Source: Bacteroidota bacterium (lineage in GTDB: Bacteria; Zhuqueibacterota; Zhuqueibacteria; Zhuqueibacterales; Geothermadaptataceae). Taken from it: DNA of 10,620 bases. Below the pieces are notes generated by a model. The model worked only from the letters and a program-made list of their open reading frames with translations. It made no database searches and was not told the origin of the DNA. The DNA is taken from positions 1-10,620 of the forward strand of contig DRLW01000208.1 in assembly GCA_011375275.1 (NCBI GenBank), in the 5' to 3' direction. A program made the translations under genes and the position numbers. Shown here one piece after another: positions 1 to 6,718 of the stretch. Each line of letters starts with the position of its first letter. Position 1 is the stretch's first letter.

Positions 1-101
1 ATCGGGTTGCGGTTATCAGCATTCAGGAAATAGTGGGCTTCCCGGTTGCGGGCAAAAAAGTTCAGTAAGGAGTCGTGTGATCCTTCGGTGGGTGTGGTCA
101 T
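1..101 (-). CDS. 5' end of an unrecognised protein, probable sigma-54-dependent target gene (partial)
   Basis: Only the first 33 codons are present; the gene runs off the left edge of the window. The ATG lies at 101-99 and is preceded, on the minus strand, by AGGGG eight bases upstream, a good ribosome binding site. The reading frame is open to the edge and begins MTTPTEGSHDSLLNFFARNR. The N-terminus is hydrophilic, with no signal peptide or membrane segment. I do not recognise the family from so short a piece. The gene follows the sigma-54 response regulator in the same orientation, but 294 bp separates them. That gap holds a sigma-54 promoter candidate (186-201) and a palindrome (299-314), so I infer a separate transcription unit controlled by the neighbouring regulator. 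It is too short for a codon-usage test, so the call rests on the start, the ribosome binding site and the upstream promoter. Confidence 0.6.
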   Translation of the reverse strand, partial: MTTPTEGSHDSLLNFFARNREAHYFLNADNRNP

Positions 102-185
102 GGTAAGAACCCCTGTGAAAAAATGCCCCTTATTGTTATTTTACGCCCCTCAATAATGTAATAGCCCCCGCTGATGTTCCAATTT

Positions 186-201
186 TGCAACTATTGTTCC
201 G
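186..201 (-). promoter_or_regulatory. candidate sigma-54 (-24/-12) promoter
   Basis: On the minus strand the sequence reads CGGAACAATAGTTGCA. The sigma-54 consensus is TGGCACGNNNNTTGCA. The invariant GG and GC are present with exactly 10 bases between them, the -12 TTGCA is complete, and A and C of the -24 CAC triplet are kept. The main departures are C for T before GG and A for C after it. Transcription would start near 176, giving a leader of about 75 nt before the ATG at 101. The position just downstream of a sigma-54 activator gene adds weight. The match is by eye, and 16-bp matches of this quality can occur by chance. Confidence 0.5.
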
Positions 202-298
202 GCAAGATGCATAGAAGGTAAAATCCTGCTTTTTTTGCATGTTCCTGGCTATAGTGGGGAAGGGAGGGTATTCTTTGGAGCATATAAAAAAGGTAGGT

Positions 299-314
299 GT
301 CGCATCCATGCGAC
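299..314. promoter_or_regulatory. perfect 16-bp palindrome, candidate enhancer site for the sigma-54 activator
   Basis: GTCGCATCCATGCGAC has two perfect 7-base arms around a CC centre. Its centre lies about 105-120 bp upstream of the -24 element at 186-201, where NtrC-type activators usually bind dimeric sites. The activator encoded next door has a Fis-type helix-turn-helix that would bind such a palindrome. Alternatively it could be the terminator hairpin of the regulator gene. On the minus strand the stem is followed, seven bases later, by a run of six T, which is too far for a classical intrinsic terminator. A second, imperfect palindrome with an ATCGAT core lies at 368-387 and could be a further site. 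Confidence 0.4.
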
Positions 315-395
315 GAAAAAAGGGGATATATTATTGTTAACTATCTGTGATTTATCTGGTTGGCCTTCTGTTGTATCGATGAGACAGGGGCGGGG

Positions 396-1787
396 TTATT
401 CGCTTCCGTTGTTGTTGTTCCGGCGTCGTTCCATCAGTTTTTTATAAATACGGTGTACCGTGCTGCGATGTATGCCCAGTTCATCGGCGGTTTTGCTGAT
501 GTTGTAGTCGTTTTCTGCCAGCCATTTGCTGATATAATCGAACTGAAAATAGTCCAAGAGCTCCTTTTTGACTTTTGGGTAGGGCTTTTTTCCCAGTAGC
601 TCGCTATAGAACATCGGTCGAGCATTTTTGCGCGCCACCAGGCCTTCAACGTGTTCGCGTTTGATCATCTTCAGGCCGGGGTTGTTGACGATGATGTTCG
701 AGATATGGTTATGCAGGCCGCGAACATTCCCGCGCCACTGGCATCCCTGCCAGTATTCAATGACTTTCGGGTGTATCTCGGGGATGGGTACGTTCATCTC
801 CTGGCAGATGTCGGTGAGCAGATAGCGCGCCAGAGGGGGAATATCCTCGGGACGCTCATGCAGGGGGGGAATATAGAGCTCGAAAACGTTGAGGCGGTAG
901 TACAGGTCTTCGCGGAAGGTCCCTTCTTTGATCATCTTTTGCAGGTCCCGGTTGGTAGCAGCGATGATCCGTACATCCGCGTGTTTGACTTGTTCGCCAC
1001 CGACAGGGGTGAAGCGCTTGTATTCTATGGCTTCGAGAAGCTTGGGTTGCGATTCGATCGGGAGTTCACCGATTTCATCGAGGAAGAGAGTGCTTTGTTC
1101 TGCTTGTTCGAATTTCCCTTTCTGATTGGAAATCGCGGAGGTGAATGAACCTTTCACGTGTCCGAAAAATTCACTCTCGAAAATTGTCCCGACTACGGCG
1201 CTGCAATTGACAGTCAGGAGCGGCAGGTTGTTGCGTTTGCTCAGGTTGTGAATCCTGCGCGCGATGATTTCTTTGCCCGTACCGGTTTCACCGCGTATGA
1301 GCACCGGGTAGTCGGTCTGAGCCAGACGTTCGACTTTTTCGAGGATATCTTTTATCACCGGACTCTCGCCGATAAATGTGCCGAATTGCTGTTTTTCGTG
1401 TTCGCTGTACAGCTTGCGCCATGGCAGGGCTCTGAGCTGCTGGTCGATGACAGCCTGCAGGGTTTCCAGGTTGGGGGCTTTTGAGGTATAATACGCCGCA
1501 CCGAGCTGAAAGGCTTCGACAGCCGTCTCGTGGTCCGGGAATTCGGTGACGATGATGACCGGAAGCGTGGTATCGATCTGTTTGAGCTTTTTGAGTACAT
1601 CGAGCCCGTTTTCACCATCGCCGAGCTTGAGATCCAGCAGGACGACGTCCGGGCGTTCCATCTGCATCAGCGTGAGCCCTTCCTGGCCGGTGGCTGCGCT
1701 GATAACTTCGTAGTCGTTTGCAGTATAGAGCCGGAAGTTTTCGATGAACGTTACGTTGTCATCGATGAGCAGCACCAATCGTTTCAT
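396..1787 (-). CDS. sigma-54-dependent response regulator, NtrC family
   Basis: 463 residues with the classical three-part NtrC layout. The receiver domain (about 1-120) has the acidic pair D9/D10, phosphoacceptor D52 in VVLLD, T81 and K103. The AAA+ domain (about 137-365) has Walker A GETGTGKE (166-173), Walker B LFLDEIGE (234-241), sensor I ATNRD (277-281) and arginine-finger candidates R292 and R298. A C-terminal Fis-type helix-turn-helix (about 418-451) includes NISKTADELGIHRSTVHR. Phosphorylation by the upstream kinase should drive oligomerisation and ATP-dependent remodelling of sigma-54 polymerase. Two motifs are altered: the sigma-54 contact loop GAFTGA reads GSFTSA (213-218), keeping the key F and T, and the usual WPGNVREL reads WRGNVRGL (351-358), keeping R356. 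The start ATG overlaps the kinase stop codon as ATGA, so the two are probably translationally coupled. The C-terminus ends in four Asn encoded by a short GTT repeat (as read on the plus strand). Targets are unknown; the gene beginning at 101 is the best candidate. Confidence 0.95.
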   Translation of the reverse strand: MKRLVLLIDDNVTFIENFRLYTANDYEVISAATGQEGLTLMQMERPDVVLLDLKLGDGENGLDVLKKLKQIDTTLPVIIVTEFPDHETAVEAFQLGAAYYTSKAPNLETLQAVIDQQLRALPWRKLYSEHEKQQFGTFIGESPVIKDILEKVERLAQTDYPVLIRGETGTGKEIIARRIHNLSKRNNLPLLTVNCSAVVGTIFESEFFGHVKGSFTSAISNQKGKFEQAEQSTLFLDEIGELPIESQPKLLEAIEYKRFTPVGGEQVKHADVRIIAATNRDLQKMIKEGTFREDLYYRLNVFELYIPPLHERPEDIPPLARYLLTDICQEMNVPIPEIHPKVIEYWQGCQWRGNVRGLHNHISNIIVNNPGLKMIKREHVEGLVARKNARPMFYSELLGKKPYPKVKKELLDYFQFDYISKWLAENDYNISKTADELGIHRSTVHRIYKKLMERRRNNNNGSE

Positions 1788-4700
1788 AGTTTCTTTTCCC
1801 GTGGTCTGTGAGTAACCGGTGAGTCCGTTCCATGCCTCTGTTTCGTCCTTTGCAGAATCAATTCAAAAGTGGTTCCCCGTGACGACGTTTCATACAGAGA
1901 AATATCGCCGTCGTATTTCTGAAGGAGTTGTTTGATAAAATAGAGTCCAAACCCTCCTTTTGCTGTCTTTGTCGTAAAACCGCGTTCAAAAATCCTTGCC
2001 TGGTCTTCCTGGCTGATGCCCTTGCCCGAATCTCTGATATAGAGTTTGATGGTTTCAAATTCCGGTATGATGGATATCTGCAGAACCTTGTCTGCACAGC
2101 CTTCCATGGCGCGTTTGGCATTGCTGATCAGTTCGTCCAGGATGGTTTTAAGGTCGGGTTCGGGGAAAAATACCGTACAGTCCTTTTGCGCATCTGGTAC
2201 GACAATTTTGAGGTCTTCCTGTGAATGTTCCCGGACGATGCGTCTGAGCAGTGAGCAGATGTCAAAAGATTCTTTCTGTATCAGTGTTTCTCTGATTATG
2301 CGTAAGCGCTGGCGTGTTTCTTCAAGCAGTTCCTTTGTCGATGTGAGGAGTTTGGCATTGGGAGCCGCACTCTTTTCGTGCAGGAGCGAAGAGAGTTTTT
2401 TTATATTTTTAATCAGTCTTCGCCAGATTTTTCCAAGTGCAACCGCGTCCTCTGTTTGCACCCTCAGCGTACGCATCAGCCCGATGAGCATACGCACTTC
2501 CTGATCGATGCTCTCCAGTATGGTCGCACAGTCTCGGGCCACGTTGAGCGCTATGGTCGTATCGATCTTTTTGTCCGGTTTCAGATTGCGCATGTGGAAT
2601 TGCAGATTGGCGAAAACATGCGAATAGTGCTGGCTGTGCTCAAAAATGGTGAGTTTGTTCATCAGGGCTTCTTTGTCGGCGTTGGGCAGGTTGCGGATGC
2701 GCCACTCGCGCCAGCCGAACGTGATCAGCAGGGCAAGCCCGATCGAGGAGAGCACAGGAACAGCCACATAGAATACAGCGCTGCGGAAGGTGACCAGATA
2801 GTGCAGGGTGCCAAAAAGAATGAAGATGCTGAAAAGAATAGCGCCGGTCACTGCGCCTTCCCACCACAGTTTTGTTTTGAGTTTTTGCGCCAGCCACCAG
2901 AGGAACAAGAGAATCAGCACAATCTGCAGAGCCCGGTACTCTGCCCTGTAGCCCATAAACTGCTCGTGCAGATATTTGGAGATGTTAGTAAGCGTGCGCC
3001 TGGCACCGATGTATTCTGATATAAAATAGCGTTCCCCGGGCTGCAGTCCGGTCAGTGTGAGGCGCCTGCCACCGGGGAAGGCGATCTCTGCTCTGTAGCT
3101 TGCTGCGGTATCGACACCGAAGTGGATCAGTTTTTGTGAATGGGAGCCATATCCGGAGGTGCTCTCGATCATGCGTGTGCCGTAGAACCGGCCTTTCGTG
3201 CCGTCAGCCGTCTCCTGCCACAAACGAACGACCGCTCCGACCGCACTGCTGTTGGCTTTGGAGCCGGAGAGCTCAAATTGCAGAAAATTAGAAAAATGAC
3301 CATGGAGGGAAAAGATACGAACAGGGTGGTCGTAGGAGGCGATGAATAAATCCTGGGTGCCGTTCCCGGGGGGTGCATCGTAAACGATTCCCCCGGTTGT
3401 GGAGGAACCTCGTAAGCGCAGATTGACCTCAGATGAATTCCAGTTTTGTGCTACCCGGCTGTTAATTTGCCCGAATGGTGAGCGCTGGAAATATGAGGCA
3501 GCGATATTTTCGTAGAAGATGTCATGCCCGGTGTTGAGCAGGTAGAGGTCGAGGTCGCCGTCATTATCGCTGTCGAAAAACAGGCTGCCGCGGGTCATGC
3601 TGGTATCGGTCAGACCGGCCTGGACAGTAACATCCGTGAAGTGACCTGTGCCGTCGTTCTGCAGCAGGGCGTTGCTGTGGCGCATTTTACTGATGTATAT
3701 ATCAAAGTCGCCGTCGTTGTCGTAGTCGGCAAATGTCACGCCCTGAGCTTTTTCCGGGCTTTCGGGGAAAAGCCAGGGGTGCTGCGCGCTCAGGTCGATG
3801 AAGCGGCCCGTGCCGTCATTGCGGAACAGCCACACCCCCTCGCCATAGGTGGAGACACACAAGTCCGGCCAGCCGTCGTTGTCAAAATCTGCAAATGCAG
3901 CGGCTTTGCCACCCAAAGGAACGACAGCGCCCCGTTGCTTTGCTTCGGTAAAACGGCCGAAGCCGTTATTGAGAAAAAGTCTGCTCGGCCCATATTCGTT
4001 GGTGACGTACAGGTCGAGGTCGCCGTCATTGTCGATATCCGCTGTCGCCGGGATGTTGTAACGCTCTCCTGTGTATGGGAATCCAGCCCATTCCGATGCC
4101 TCGACGAATTCCCCGGTATGACTCTGCAGAAACAGAAAACACTGGCCGTACAGGGAGGTCAGAAAGATATCCTCAAAAGTGTCGTTGTTGAAATCTGCAC
4201 ATAAAACCGCCAGGTCGTAATTGTGTCTTTTATCCGGCCCCAGCTTCTGTTTTTCTTCCAGCACAGGCTGGAGCAGCAGTTTATCCTTGAGTTTTACCTG
4301 AATATTTTTGCCTGTGTGGCGGACGAAATAGATCATGTCCTCGTCGTTCCGGGCAGATTTGTAAAAGCCAATCCCCATCAATTTTTCTACTTCGAACGCA
4401 TGCTGAGACCGGACACGTTTGGGCAGGCTGGCCAACTGGTTTTTTTTCTCGCTCAGGGTCCAGAGAATATTGTTGTCGGCGTTATACATCCACCCGCCGC
4501 CATCCGGGGAAAGATCGAGGAGACTGATCATTTTAAGCCCGGGAAGATCGACCTGCTCTGCCTCCGCGACGTTCATTCCGGTGAAGTACCACAGTTTATT
4601 CCCGCCATCGGTGAGGAAATAGCCATCACCATTCGGATAGGTCTGAATGGTAACCAGGCCGGGGATGAAGGTGGTTTGCTGCTGAGGGGGCAGATCATCT

Positions 4701-5431
4701 TCCAGCGTATAGCGGATGATTTCACTGCCTCCTGGTAGGCCGGCACGAACCCAGAGGAAGGCTGGTGGGCCGGGCTGGTAGTGTAGTACACTGATGAGAT
4801 GTTCTTTTTCAGCAATAGCATCCTGGAGGATGGGCTGCCATTTATCTGCGTGATAGTGCAGAATCTGGCTGAAAGTCTGGCAGTCGGTTGTCGCAAATAT
4901 CTCACCGCCGAACTGGTAGAACTGCAGGATATGACAGCGGCTCGGACTGTAAACGTGGCGCCAGCGTTCATTTTCATAACGCAAAAGCTCACCCCAGTCG
5001 CATCCGGCCCAGGCTGTCCCGGGGCTGTCAGAGATGACGGTTTTAATATTATCAACGTTGTAGGTCGGCACGTGCCGCCAGCGCCCGTTTTTGTACAGCA
5101 TCAGGTGCTGGTTGTAGGCCAGTGGACTGGTCGCCACAGCCCAGATTTCATCCTCTCCGACAAAAAATACGTTTTCGATCGTGTTGTCGTCCGGGAATGG
5201 GATTTTGCTCCATTCTCCGTTCTTATATTTGTAGATGACTTTGTTCTTGAGAACGAGATAGCCGAGATTTTTATTGAGCAGTTTGATTTGTGAGGCGGGA
5301 AAATGTATGGGCAGCGCAGCAGGCGACCAGACCAGCGTGTCTGCCGGAGAGACAGCGCGCACCGTGCTGCAGAAAAAAAGGAAAAATAGAATAAAACGAT
5401 ATACGAGCATGGCGGCCCCGAGCAGTAACAT
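1784..5431 (-). CDS. membrane sensor histidine kinase with FG-GAP/VCBS and ASPIC/UnbV ectodomain
   Basis: 1215 residues from the ATG at 5431. The ATG at 5410 (residue 8) gives a cleaner signal peptide, MLVYRFILFFLFF with cleavage near VRA-VS, and may be the true start; neither has a strong ribosome binding site. Residues about 50-340 carry repeats such as NGEWSKIP, NGRWRHVP and NERWRHVY, resembling two-component-regulator propeller blades. Five Asp-rich FG-GAP/VCBS calcium-binding motifs follow near 412, 464, 514, 568 and 619 (for example DIDNDGDLD and DYDNDGDFD). An ASPIC/UnbV-like segment spans about 715-803 (YGSHSQKLIHFGVD). Three membrane helices at about 837-848, 858-880 and 884-905 fit an exported ectodomain and a cytoplasmic kinase. 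The ATPase domain has an N box (DELISNAKRA, N1104), a G1 box (DSGKGI, 1134-1139), GFTTK (1151-1155) and a G2 box (GGFGLYF, 1159-1165). No canonical HExxNP box is seen; H932, H935, H938 and H1018 are candidates in a long helical region (915-1055). It shares a 4-bp overlap with the response regulator gene. The ligand is unknown. Confidence 0.92.
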   Translation of the reverse strand: MLLLGAAMLVYRFILFFLFFCSTVRAVSPADTLVWSPAALPIHFPASQIKLLNKNLGYLVLKNKVIYKYKNGEWSKIPFPDDNTIENVFFVGEDEIWAVATSPLAYNQHLMLYKNGRWRHVPTYNVDNIKTVISDSPGTAWAGCDWGELLRYENERWRHVYSPSRCHILQFYQFGGEIFATTDCQTFSQILHYHADKWQPILQDAIAEKEHLISVLHYQPGPPAFLWVRAGLPGGSEIIRYTLEDDLPPQQQTTFIPGLVTIQTYPNGDGYFLTDGGNKLWYFTGMNVAEAEQVDLPGLKMISLLDLSPDGGGWMYNADNNILWTLSEKKNQLASLPKRVRSQHAFEVEKLMGIGFYKSARNDEDMIYFVRHTGKNIQVKLKDKLLLQPVLEEKQKLGPDKRHNYDLAVLCADFNNDTFEDIFLTSLYGQCFLFLQSHTGEFVEASEWAGFPYTGERYNIPATADIDNDGDLDLYVTNEYGPSRLFLNNGFGRFTEAKQRGAVVPLGGKAAAFADFDNDGWPDLCVSTYGEGVWLFRNDGTGRFIDLSAQHPWLFPESPEKAQGVTFADYDNDGDFDIYISKMRHSNALLQNDGTGHFTDVTVQAGLTDTSMTRGSLFFDSDNDGDLDLYLLNTGHDIFYENIAASYFQRSPFGQINSRVAQNWNSSEVNLRLRGSSTTGGIVYDAPPGNGTQDLFIASYDHPVRIFSLHGHFSNFLQFELSGSKANSSAVGAVVRLWQETADGTKGRFYGTRMIESTSGYGSHSQKLIHFGVDTAASYRAEIAFPGGRRLTLTGLQPGERYFISEYIGARRTLTNISKYLHEQFMGYRAEYRALQIVLILLFLWWLAQKLKTKLWWEGAVTGAILFSIFILFGTLHYLVTFRSAVFYVAVPVLSSIGLALLITFGWREWRIRNLPNADKEALMNKLTIFEHSQHYSHVFANLQFHMRNLKPDKKIDTTIALNVARDCATILESIDQEVRMLIGLMRTLRVQTEDAVALGKIWRRLIKNIKKLSSLLHEKSAAPNAKLLTSTKELLEETRQRLRIIRETLIQKESFDICSLLRRIVREHSQEDLKIVVPDAQKDCTVFFPEPDLKTILDELISNAKRAMEGCADKVLQISIIPEFETIKLYIRDSGKGISQEDQARIFERGFTTKTAKGGFGLYFIKQLLQKYDGDISLYETSSRGTTFELILQRTKQRHGTDSPVTHRPREKKL

Positions 5432-5459
5432 CGATATCGCGACGCGGAGGTAATGTTTC

Positions 5460-5471
5460 TGCAGGCCTGCA
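5460..5471. promoter_or_regulatory. 12-bp palindrome upstream of the sensor kinase gene
   Basis: TGCAGGCCTGCA is a perfect palindrome about 30 bp upstream of the kinase start and inside the 138-bp gap after the VWA gene. It could be a regulator site for a kinase-proximal promoter, but I found no convincing -35/-10 or -24/-12 pair in the gap. The site may be chance in GC-rich sequence. Confidence 0.2.
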
Positions 5472-5569
5472 AATTTGGGAAGACAGGTGGTGTCGGAGAG
5501 AAAATCAGGTATCGGTATTACTGGAAATCGGCTTCAGCCCTTTGCCCCGTGTGACCCCGCGGCGCTGTT

Positions 5570-6670
5570 TCAGCGTACAAATCGCCTGCGATTGCGAATA
5601 TAATCAACAAAAATATATTCTCCAAGACGATTCAGCGAAGAAAAATACGCACGCCCCCGGTTAACCTTTGTCAATGTCTCGACGAAATCCACCAGCCAGG
5701 GATCGCGGGCGATCATAAATGTGGTGATCTCGATTTTATCTCTGCGGCAGAGCGAGGCTTCGTCGAGGGTTTTGTTGATAATTTTCCGGTCGAGACCATA
5801 GGGGTTTTTATAGATGCGACCATATTCGAAAATTGCCGAGGGCTTGCCGTCGGTGATCATAAAAATCTGCTTGTTGGCAAAGCGGTGTTTTTTGAGAATC
5901 CGCCGTGACAGGTCCAGCGCGGCTTTGGTGTTGGTGTGGAAAGGCCCGACCCGGATACTTGTAATGTCCTCGACACTGACTTCACGGGCGTCATCGCCAA
6001 AAACGATGACGTGGATTTTATCTTTCGGGTAGCGTGTCAGGATGAGCTGGGACAGGGCCAGGGCCACGTCTTTCGCCGGTGTGATACGATCCTCGCCGTA
6101 GAGGATCATGCTGTGGCTGATATCGATGGCCAGGACGGTGGCGCAGGTTGCCAGGTGCTCGGTTTCATGGACTTCGAGGTCGTCCTCGTTCAGGCGGAAA
6201 TCATCGAGCCCCTCGCGCCGGATGGCGTTGGAAATCGATGCTGTAAAATCGATGTTGGCGGGTATGTCTCCGAATTTGAAGGGGCGGGATTCGCTCAGCC
6301 GGTCAACGCCGAGGCCGCTCTGGCGTGTTCCGTGCTCACCACCCGGCGCCCGTTTCATGTTGGAAAAGATACGGTCAAGGCTGCTCTGGCGAATGCGCCG
6401 GTTGCCTTTTGATGTCAGGTCGAAACTGCCACGCTGGTTCTCTTTGATGTACCCCTGTTTTTTCAGCCAGTCGATGAAATCTCCCAACCCCTGTCCGGGT
6501 TTGTCTTTGAAGATGGAATAGCGCTCGTCGAGCTGGGTCAGCCAGGACAGGGCCTGTGTCACGTCACCATCAGCCTGCACGAGCAGCCGGCTGAACAGAT
6601 CCATCAGATCATCGAAGGTCAGATTGGCGATATCCTGCTGGTCACGCCATTCTGAATAACGAAAACGCAT
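5570..6670 (-). CDS. VWA-domain protein with MIDAS metal-binding site
   Basis: The frame stays open upstream to a TTG at 6700, but I chose the ATG at 6670 because AAAGGA sits about seven bases before it; this gives 366 residues. It is a soluble protein with no signal peptide or membrane helix. The N-terminal half (about 1-160) is helical and charged, beginning MRFRYSEWRDQQDIANLTFD, and has no family I can name. The C-terminal half is a von Willebrand factor A domain. Its MIDAS motif DISHS (residues 183-187) is intact, with a Thr in HTNTKAAL near 246-248 and a distal Asp in MITDGKP (D274). Such proteins often work with MoxR/ChlI-type AAA+ ATPases as metal-dependent adaptors or chelatase-like subunits, but no such ATPase is encoded in this window. 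The gene starts 48 bp after the methyltransferase/reductase stop codon, so co-transcription is likely. Its specific role is unknown. Confidence 0.88.
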   Translation of the reverse strand: MRFRYSEWRDQQDIANLTFDDLMDLFSRLLVQADGDVTQALSWLTQLDERYSIFKDKPGQGLGDFIDWLKKQGYIKENQRGSFDLTSKGNRRIRQSSLDRIFSNMKRAPGGEHGTRQSGLGVDRLSESRPFKFGDIPANIDFTASISNAIRREGLDDFRLNEDDLEVHETEHLATCATVLAIDISHSMILYGEDRITPAKDVALALSQLILTRYPKDKIHVIVFGDDAREVSVEDITSIRVGPFHTNTKAALDLSRRILKKHRFANKQIFMITDGKPSAIFEYGRIYKNPYGLDRKIINKTLDEASLCRRDKIEITTFMIARDPWLVDFVETLTKVNRGRAYFSSLNRLGEYIFVDYIRNRRRFVR

Positions 6671-6718
6671 GGGCGGTTCCTTTCTGTTGCCCGGCTGCAA
6701 GCCTTGCAGAGACCCGGG

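Noticed and set aside
409..420. A GTT trinucleotide run near the end of the regulator gene
   Set aside because: Four repeats encoding four Asn at a non-conserved C-terminus are too few to suggest phase variation.
235..447. A 70-codon plus-strand frame in the gap before the regulator
   Set aside because: It has no ribosome binding site and no recognisable features, and it runs into the end of the regulator gene. The region is better explained as regulatory.
3524..4204. A 226-codon plus-strand frame with repeated Val/Ala-rich segments
   Set aside because: Its repeats are the antisense image of the Asp-rich FG-GAP repeats in the sensor kinase.
5490..5525. A weak -35/-10 pair (TTTCCA, 17 bases, TTTTCT) upstream of the kinase gene on the minus strand
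   Set aside because: The elements match consensus at only four and three of six positions, no better than chance in this sequence.
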